Assembly (NCBI GenBank): GCA_035342635.1
Contig: DAOQXO010000027.1
Coordinates: 1-27,224 of the forward strand
Direction of reading: 5' to 3'
Length of the DNA stretch: 27,224 bases
Source of the DNA: CADEFQ01 sp035342635
Lineage (GTDB): Bacteria; Pseudomonadota; Gammaproteobacteria; Steroidobacterales; Steroidobacteraceae
The first letter of the stretch is position 1. Each line of letters starts with the position of its first letter. Positions 22,652-27,224 of the stretch are shown here, in pieces. Both the position numbers and the translations under genes were made by a program. The notes beneath the pieces are model-generated. The model was not told where the DNA came from. It ran no database searches and saw only the letters and a list, made by a program, of their open reading frames with translations.

Positions 22652-22676
22652 GCAGCCGTGGATCCCGCCCGACAAT
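22649..22676 (+). promoter_or_regulatory. Candidate promoter of the MFS gene
   Basis: TTTGCA (22649-22654), 16 bases, GACAAT (22671-22676). The -35 overlaps the T run of the preceding terminator. Transcription would start near 22683, which suits the ATG start at 22718 better than the GTG at 22691. Confidence 0.4.
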
Positions 22677-22717
22677 GCGGGTGATCGACAGTGGAGAAGC
22701 CGCATGAGGCCGCGCTG

Positions 22718-24091
22718 ATGCGACTACAATCGCGCGCCTACGCGGGCACGGTGCTCGGCGTGCTGCTGCTCGTGTACACGTCGAACTTCATCGACCGCAC
22801 GATCCTCGGCACACTCGGCCAGGCGGTCAAGGACGATCTCGGCATCTCCGACACGCAGCTCGGCCTGCTGCAGGGCTTCGCCTTCGCCGTGCTGTATACC
22901 TTGCTCGGCATTCCGCTCGCGCGCCTCGCCGAGCGTCGCAGTCGCGTCGGCATCATCTCCATCTGCCTGTTCGTCTGGTCGGGATTCACGGCGCTGTGCG
23001 GCATGGCGCAGAACTTCGCGCAACTGCTGCTCTATCGCATCGGCGTCGGCATCGGCGAGGCGGGATGTTCCCCGGCGGCGCATTCGCTGATCACGGATTA
23101 TTTCCCGGCACAGCGGCGCGCCACGGCGTTGTCGATCTATTCCTTCGGCGTGCCCCTCGGCACGATGATCGGCGCGGTGGCGGGTGGCTACATCGCCCAG
23201 ACGTTCGGCTGGCGCCAGGCGTTCCTGATCGTGGGCCTGCCCGGCATCGTCCTCGCCGTGGTGACCTGGATCGTGGTCCGCGAGCCGCAACGTGGCCAGT
23301 GCGACCCCATCGAGTCGCGACCGCTGGACACGGCGCCGCCGGCGCCGCTGGGCGCGGTCGTGCGACGGCTGGCCGGCTGTCGCTCGTTTCGCCACATGGC
23401 CTGCGGCGCGACCTTGATCAGCTTCGCGGCGTACGGCGGCTCGACCTTCCTTGCGCCGTATTTCCTGCGCAGCTTCGCGCTCGACTATGCGCAGGTGGGG
23501 CTGATCTACGGACTCATCGCCGGCCTGGGCGCGGGCGCCGGCACGCTGCTCGGCGGACGCATCTGCGACCGGATCGGTGAGCGCGAGCCGAAGTGGTACG
23601 CCCTCTTTCCCGGTCTGACGCTGCTGCTCGCCACCCCGCTCTACCTGCTGGCCTGGGTGCAGGACACGTGGACGGTCGCCGCGGGCCTGCTGCTCGTTGC
23701 GGCATTCCTGCACTACATGTACCTCGGCCCGACGTTCGGCGTCATGCACAACCTCGTCGATGCGCGCATGCGCGCTACCGCGACGGCGCTGCTGCTTTTC
23801 GTCATCAACTTCGTCGGACTCGGCGGCGGCCCGCTGTTCACGGGCTGGCTCATCGACCTCTTCAGCGCGCAAGCCTTCGCGCCGTTCGGCTTCGGCGAGT
23901 TCCTCACGAGCTGCCCGGGCGGACGGGCGCCGCAAGACAGCGGGCCGGAACTCCTGGCCGCGTGCCGCGAGAGCCTCGAGCGCGGCACGCGGGGCGGGCA
24001 ATTCATCACCCACGCGATCATCGCCTGGGCCGCCGTGCACTTCCTGCTCGGCGCGCGGTGGCTGCGGGGCGACCTGGCGCGTGCCGGGTAA
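22718..24091 (+). CDS. MFS transporter, spinster-like
   Basis: An inner-membrane carrier of 457 residues with about 12 membrane segments. The N-terminal part LLLVYTSNFIDRTILGTLGQ then KDDLGISDTQLGLLQGFAFA is typical of the spinster-like MFS group common in proteobacteria. LYTLLGIPLARLAERRSRVG is the signature loop between segments 2 and 3. A periplasmic insert with two Cys (LTSCPGGRAP, ELLAACRES) lies near residues 400-425. The start is chosen at the ATG at 22718 with GAGG 8 bases before; a GTG at 22691 is also in frame. The substrate is unknown. It is followed closely by an acyl-CoA dehydrogenase gene. Confidence 0.88.
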   Translation: MRLQSRAYAGTVLGVLLLVYTSNFIDRTILGTLGQAVKDDLGISDTQLGLLQGFAFAVLYTLLGIPLARLAERRSRVGIISICLFVWSGFTALCGMAQNFAQLLLYRIGVGIGEAGCSPAAHSLITDYFPAQRRATALSIYSFGVPLGTMIGAVAGGYIAQTFGWRQAFLIVGLPGIVLAVVTWIVVREPQRGQCDPIESRPLDTAPPAPLGAVVRRLAGCRSFRHMACGATLISFAAYGGSTFLAPYFLRSFALDYAQVGLIYGLIAGLGAGAGTLLGGRICDRIGEREPKWYALFPGLTLLLATPLYLLAWVQDTWTVAAGLLLVAAFLHYMYLGPTFGVMHNLVDARMRATATALLLFVINFVGLGGGPLFTGWLIDLFSAQAFAPFGFGEFLTSCPGGRAPQDSGPELLAACRESLERGTRGGQFITHAIIAWAAVHFLLGARWLRGDLARAG

Positions 24092-24119
24092 GATCTTCGT
24101 CCTCACCGGGAGACATGCA

Positions 24120-25277
24120 TTGACCGAACAGATACCGCTGGCTAGGCGCGTCGAGGCTTTCGTGCGCGAGAAGATCGCGCCGTACGAGCGCGACCTGCGC
24201 CGCGGTCCGCACGGTCCTGCGAAGGATCTCGTCACCGAGCTGCGCGACCTCGCGCGCGCCGCCGGTCTGCTGACGCCGCACATCCTCGCCGATGGCTCGC
24301 ATCTCTCGCACCGCGAAACCGCACAGGTGCTGCGCGCGGCCGGGCTCTCGCCGCTCGGCCCGGTGGCGCTCAACGTGGCCGCGCCGGACGAAGGCAATAT
24401 GTACTTGCTGGGCCGCGTCGCCTCCCCCGAGCAGCAGCGGCGCTTCCTGCAGCCGCTCATCGAGGGCCGCACCCGTTCGGCCTTCCTGATGACCGAGCCG
24501 GCCGAGGACGAGGGCGCCGGCTCCGATCCCTCGATGATGAAAACGACCGCGGTCCTCGACGGCGACCACTGGGTCGTCAACGGACGCAAGGCGTTCATCA
24601 CCGGTGCCGACGATGCCGGCGTCGGCATCGTGATGGCCAAGACGGCGAACGGCGCGATCATGCTGCTCATCGAACTGCCGCATCCCGCAGTAACGATCGA
24701 GCGCGTGCTCGACACCATCGACAGCTCCATGCCCGGCGGCCACGCGATCGTGCGGATCGACAACCTGCGCGTGCACTGTGACCAGATGCTGGGCCAGAGC
24801 GGCGAAGGCTTCAAGTACGCGCAGGTGCGCCTCGCCCCGGCCCGGCTCACCCATTGCATGCGCTGGCTCGGCGCCTGTACGCGCGCGCAGGAGATCGCGA
24901 GCGAATACGCCGTAAAGCGCACGGCCTTCGGCAAGCCGCTCATCGACCACGAGGGCGTGGGTTTCATGCTGGCGGAGAACCGCATCGAGCTGAAACAGGC
25001 GGAGCTCATGATCGACTGGTGCGCCGGCGTGCTCGACAGCGGCGCGGCAGGCACCAGCGAATCCTCGATGGCGAAAGTCGCGGTATCGGAAGCCCTGTTC
25101 CGCGTCGCCGATCGCTGCGTGCAGGTGATGGGCGGCACCGGCGTGAGCGGAGACACGATCGTCGAGCAGGTGTTCCGCGAGGTGCGCGCGTTCCGCATCT
25201 ACGACGGCCCTACCGAAGTGCACAAGTGGTCGCTCGCGAAGAGGATCAAACGCGAGACCCTGCAGCGGCTGGCGTAG
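24120..25277 (+). CDS. Acyl-CoA dehydrogenase, ACAD10/11-like group
   Basis: FAD-dependent dehydrogenase of 385 residues. The start is a TTG at 24120 with GGGAG 7 bases before; an in-frame GTG at 24081 overlaps the MFS stop and lacks a ribosome-binding site. The family marks are AFLMTEPAEDEGAGSDPSMM, HWVVNGRKAFITGA, RTAFGKPLIDHEGVGFMLAE, MAKVAVSEALFRVADRCVQV and MGGTGVSGDTIVEQVFREVR. Near the end FRIYDGPTEVHKWSLAK has Asp362 where many acyl-CoA dehydrogenases have the catalytic Glu; the DGP.EVH form is usual for ACAD10/11-like enzymes. The substrate is not known. Part of this gene (25059-25169) has a diverged copy at 26968-27078. Confidence 0.9.
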   Translation: MTEQIPLARRVEAFVREKIAPYERDLRRGPHGPAKDLVTELRDLARAAGLLTPHILADGSHLSHRETAQVLRAAGLSPLGPVALNVAAPDEGNMYLLGRVASPEQQRRFLQPLIEGRTRSAFLMTEPAEDEGAGSDPSMMKTTAVLDGDHWVVNGRKAFITGADDAGVGIVMAKTANGAIMLLIELPHPAVTIERVLDTIDSSMPGGHAIVRIDNLRVHCDQMLGQSGEGFKYAQVRLAPARLTHCMRWLGACTRAQEIASEYAVKRTAFGKPLIDHEGVGFMLAENRIELKQAELMIDWCAGVLDSGAAGTSESSMAKVAVSEALFRVADRCVQVMGGTGVSGDTIVEQVFREVRAFRIYDGPTEVHKWSLAKRIKRETLQRLA

Positions 25278-25306
25278 CGGGCGCCGGTCGGGGCGCGCGG
25301 TGCGAG

Positions 25307-25663
25307 TCAGCCGCGCCGCGCCTTCTCGATCGCGGCGATGTCGATTTTCCGCATGGTCATCATCGCCTCGAACACGCGCTTCGCCACGGCCGGATCCGCG
25401 GAGGCCATCGCCTCGGTCAGCGCGAGCGGCGTGATCTGCCACGACACGCCCCACTTGTCCTTGCACCAGCCGCACTCGACGCCAAGCACGGTGAACTCGA
25501 CGACCAGCACGTCGCCGGCCTTGCCACTCGGGTAGTCCGCGGGTGCGCGCTGGACGCTGAGGACGCGGCTGTCGGGAAACAAGCCCGCGTAGAAATTCGC
25601 CGCCTCTTCGGCTTCGCGGTCGTACCAGAGACAGATCCTTGTTTTGGGTGCAGTCCTTGCCAT
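25307..25663 (-). CDS. VOC-family (PhnB / 3-dmu-9_3-mt type) protein lacking its centre
   Basis: 118 residues from the ATG at 25663, which has AGGGAGA upstream. The N terminus RICLWYDREAEEAANFYAGL then FPDSRVLSVQRAP and the C terminus CGWCKDKWGVSWQITPLALT then MMTMRKIDIAAIEKA are both plain matches to this vicinal-oxygen-chelate family, usually about 150-165 residues. The middle part that normally follows VEF.L.G (ALNGGP...F....S..V.C....EVD.YW..L) is absent, and VEFTVLGV joins directly to ECGWCKD near residue 62/63 (about 25477). The frame is kept. The protein may be inactive or may form an altered dimer. An intact promoter cannot be confirmed. Confidence 0.8.
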   Translation of the reverse strand: MARTAPKTRICLWYDREAEEAANFYAGLFPDSRVLSVQRAPADYPSGKAGDVLVVEFTVLGVECGWCKDKWGVSWQITPLALTEAMASADPAVAKRVFEAMMTMRKIDIAAIEKARRG

Positions 25664-25807
25664 GTGCGTTCTCCCTGGCTGTCTTTGCGACCGACGACAC
25701 CGAAGAGCGCGTCCGGCCGCACGCCGATGGTACGCGGCGTCTCGCGCAGCGGTTATGTTATGGTGTCCATTCGAACATCCGTGATGCGCGTTCAGCCGAA
25801 ACAGGGG

Positions 25808-25827
25808 TTGCCGCAGAATTGCGGCAA
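25808..25827. repeat. Perfect inverted repeat upstream of the universal stress gene
   Basis: TTGCCGCA, GAAT, TGCGGCAA, 45 bases before the usp ATG. It can be a hairpin in the leader or a dimeric operator. A second small stem, GCCT/AGGC, follows at once (25830-25841). Confidence 0.5.
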
Positions 25828-25871
25828 GCGCCTGCGGAGGCTTCGCGCAACTCATCACTGGCGAGGTACTG

Positions 25872-26861
25872 ATGAAGCCTCAGCGTCGGATTCTGGTCGC
25901 GATAAAAGACCCGGCCTCGAGCACACCGCCGGCTGTCGCGAAAGCCGCGAGGCTCGCGCAGGCGCTGGGCGCCGAACTCGAGCTCTTTCACGCCATGACC
26001 ATCCCCATATCCGCCGACACTCACCTGTACGAGACCGGCAGTCTGGCAAATTTCGAGCGCGGGGCGCGCAAGCGCGCCGTGGAACAGCTCGAAGCCATGG
26101 CCGGCCCGCTGCGACGCAAGAAGCTGACGGTGCGCACGGCCGCGGACTGGGATTATCCGGCCCATGAGGCGATCGTGCGGCGAGCCCGCAGGATCAAGGC
26201 GGAACTGATCGTGGCTGACCTCCATGCCGGTCGTCGTCTCGCGCCTTGGTTGTTGCATCTCACCGACTGGGAATTGCTGCGCACCAGCCCGTTTCCGGTT
26301 CTGCTGGTCAAGAACGACGAAGCCTGGGGTCGTCCCATCGTGCTGGCTGCAATCGATCCGACGCATGCGTTCGCAAAACCGGCCGGGCTGGATTCCGAGA
26401 TCCTCAAAGTCGCCGCACGATTGTCCAGCGCCCTGGGCGGATCATTGCATGCCATGCACGCCTATGGGCCGATACCGGTCGGCGTGCACCCGGAAGTCGG
26501 CGTCGGCCCCAGGGAGGTTGCCAACATCAAGGATGCCGCGGAATCGGCGGCGCGCAAGGCTCTTGATCGCGCGCTGCGCGGGACGAAAATTCCGGCCCGC
26601 CGGAGGCACCTCGTCGTCGGGTCGCCGGTCAAGGCGATCCCGCGCACCGCAGGCGAGCTGGGCAGCGCAATCGTCGTCATGGGCGCCGTGTCACGCTCGG
26701 CGCTGAAGCGCGTCGTCATCGGCAACACGGCGGAGCGTGTGCTGCGCGCGTTGCCTTGCGATGTCCTCGTGGTCAAGCCTGCGAAGTTCGTGACCGGTGT
26801 GTCACGCACCCCCAGGGGAGTCCGGTACATGATGTCGACCAAATTGCCATTGCTCTATTGA
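25872..26861 (+). CDS. Tandem universal stress protein (UspE-like)
   Basis: A 329-residue cytosolic protein with two Usp domains. Domain 1 runs about 1-148 (RRILVAIKDPASSTPPAVAK, ending SPFPVLLVKN). Domain 2 runs about 155-305 (IVLAAIDPTHAFAKPAGLD, ending LPCDVLVVKP) and carries the ATP-loop-like VMGAVSRSALKRVVIGNTAE, close to the second domain of E. coli UspE. Domain 1 lacks the clear G-x2-G-x9-G(S/T) pattern, as in UspE. Tandem Usp proteins act in stress survival, motility or adhesion; the exact role here is not shown. A 210-base gap with an inverted repeat separates it from the divergent VOC gene. Confidence 0.92.
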   Translation: MKPQRRILVAIKDPASSTPPAVAKAARLAQALGAELELFHAMTIPISADTHLYETGSLANFERGARKRAVEQLEAMAGPLRRKKLTVRTAADWDYPAHEAIVRRARRIKAELIVADLHAGRRLAPWLLHLTDWELLRTSPFPVLLVKNDEAWGRPIVLAAIDPTHAFAKPAGLDSEILKVAARLSSALGGSLHAMHAYGPIPVGVHPEVGVGPREVANIKDAAESAARKALDRALRGTKIPARRRHLVVGSPVKAIPRTAGELGSAIVVMGAVSRSALKRVVIGNTAERVLRALPCDVLVVKPAKFVTGVSRTPRGVRYMMSTKLPLLY

Positions 26862-26967
26862 CTGTGCGGGCGCCTGAACGGCGCACACCTCCGACTCCTG
26901 GTGCTGCCCGGTGCGCCGGAAATCGAGATGGGATACCGATGCGGAAGCGGGCGCATGCGGCAGCAGA

Positions 26968-27078
26968 GAATCCTCGATGGCGAAGGCCGCCGTGCCGGAA
27001 GCCCTGTTCCGCATCGCTGATCGCTGCGTGCAAGTGGTGGGCGGCATCGGCGTGAGCGGCGATACGATCGTCGAGCCG
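26968..27078 (+). pseudogene. Fragment of an acyl-CoA dehydrogenase gene
   Basis: These 111 bases align without gaps to 25059-25169 of the acyl-CoA dehydrogenase gene (constant offset of 1909). I count 98 identical bases, 7 synonymous and 6 replacement changes; 31 of 37 residues agree (ESSMAK.AV.EALFR.ADRC). They match residues 314-350 of that protein and stop just before its active-site segment. Weaker likeness extends left to about 26950. The open frame around it (26911-27153) has no family likeness outside this piece and runs into the antitoxin start, so it is a remnant, not a gene. Confidence 0.85.
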
Positions 27079-27117
27079 GTCCGCTGCGGCTTCCTCCCTT
27101 CTGGCGGGCAGACAGCA

Positions 27118-27138
27118 TGTACGGTATGCTACCGTACA
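27118..27138. promoter_or_regulatory. Perfect palindromic operator of the antitoxin gene
   Basis: TGTACGGTA (27118-27126), TGC, TACCGTACA (27130-27138). It lies 12 bases before the antitoxin ATG and touches the ribosome-binding site AAGGAGG (27138-27144). A -10-like TATGCT (27125-27130) sits across its centre. Ribbon-helix-helix antitoxins commonly repress their own operon at such sites. Confidence 0.75.
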
Positions 27139-27149
27139 AGGAGGCTGAT

Positions 27150-27224
27150 ATGACCGCAACCGCCGACCGTCTCGACCTGCGCCTGAGCGTCGAGGACAAG
27201 AACCGCCTGCGCCGCGCCGCCGCA
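27150..27224 (+). CDS. DUF1778 (TacA-type) antitoxin, N-terminal part (cut by window edge)
   Basis: The first 25 codons are present: MTATADRLDLRLSVEDKNRL followed by RRAAA. The R.dLRls.e.K..l..AA pattern is that of the DUF1778 ribbon-helix-helix antitoxins, whose usual partner is a GNAT acetyltransferase toxin that acetylates aminoacyl-tRNA. The toxin gene should lie just beyond the window. AAGGAGG lies 5 bases before the ATG, an unusually perfect ribosome-binding site for this window. A 21-base palindrome precedes it. The call rests on few residues but the context agrees. Confidence 0.75.
   Translation, partial: MTATADRLDLRLSVEDKNRLRRAAA

Larger units (their letters stand above)
22192..22717. 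other. Noncoding region of lower G+C
   Basis: This is the only long gene-free stretch. By hand count 22201-22620 is about 57% G+C, clearly below the genes around it. Short open frames on the minus strand show no family likeness and no ribosome-binding sites. It holds a promoter-like pair, several small hairpins (GCATC/GATGC at 22346-22360, GGGGC/GCCCC at 22494-22506, CGGGTC/GACCCG at 22560-22573) and a strong terminator. It is best read as the site of a structured RNA or a decayed insertion. Confidence 0.6.

Noticed and set aside
22724..25198. Open frame of 824 codons on the minus strand
   Set aside because: Antisense to the MFS and acyl-CoA dehydrogenase genes, with low-complexity Arg/Ala/Glu sequence and no motif; a shadow of real coding frames.
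26911..27153. An 80-codon gene containing the acyl-CoA dehydrogenase piece
   Set aside because: Only the 37 central residues have likeness; both ends are unrelated and the end runs into the antitoxin start. It is a gene remnant.
1..27224. CRISPR arrays, tRNA or rRNA genes, insertion sequences, prophage or defence genes
   Set aside because: No regularly spaced repeats, no cloverleaf-like segments, no transposase or integrase motifs and no terminal inverted repeats were seen by reading. A computed search could still find degenerate ones.

Overview
The window reads as a chromosomal, housekeeping-rich segment of a G+C-rich gammaproteobacterium. The evidence is gene order. pyrE, dut, coaBC, radC, rpmB, rpmG, mutM, coaD, rsmD, ftsY, ftsE, ftsX and rpoH lie in an arrangement close to the enterobacterial neighbourhoods of the same names, with extra genes inserted between the conserved blocks. 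The high G+C, a spinster-type MFS carrier, two acyl-CoA dehydrogenases, a VolA-like lipase lipoprotein and a CIRCE site at rpoH would suit a member of the Xanthomonadales/Nevskiales/Steroidobacterales part of the class. That placement is inference, not proof.

Layout. 1-2624: the 3' end of pyrE, a secreted DUF4124 protein, then the dut-coaBC pair on the minus strand. 2731-6609: radC, a bactofilin with a coupled zinc-ribbon protein, the ribosomal protein pair rpmB-rpmG with a clear promoter and terminator, then mutM coupled to an AlkA-type glycosylase. 6497-9630 (minus strand): a tightly overlapped run rsmD, coaD, ggt and a TIGR03067-like gene. 9690-11741: a lipase-like lipoprotein. 11796-15384: ftsY-ftsE-ftsX, each overlapping the next by 4 bases, then rpoH with its own control region. 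15443-17282: an OmpA/glycine-zipper lipoprotein, a DUF4442 thioesterase-like protein and a DUF962/Mpo1-like membrane protein. 17347-22191: an apparent operon of glutaryl-CoA dehydrogenase, an M48 metalloprotease lipoprotein, a MATE/DinF transporter and an unrecognised protein. 22192-22717: about 0.5 kb of noncoding DNA with lower G+C. 22718-25277: an MFS transporter and a second acyl-CoA dehydrogenase. 25307-26861: a shortened VOC-family gene and a tandem universal stress protein. 26862-27224: a broken piece of an acyl-CoA dehydrogenase gene, then the start of a DUF1778 (TacA-type) antitoxin behind a perfect palindromic operator.

The genes fall into several jobs: nucleotide and CoA synthesis (pyrE, dut, coaBC, coaD), DNA repair (mutM, AlkA-like, radC-family), ribosome parts and modification (rpmB, rpmG, rsmD), membrane targeting and division (ftsYEX), heat-shock control (rpoH) and acyl-CoA metabolism.

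Most of the window is ordinary. The items most worth a second look are: a near-perfect HrcA/CIRCE operator on rpoH that overlaps a sigma-E-like -10; a promoter-to-terminator noncoding unit of about 375 nt at 22275-22651; an acyl-CoA dehydrogenase fragment beside a toxin-antitoxin locus; an in-frame loss of the middle of a VOC protein; and an altered ABC signature in FtsE. I did not find a clear new multi-gene defence or mobile system.
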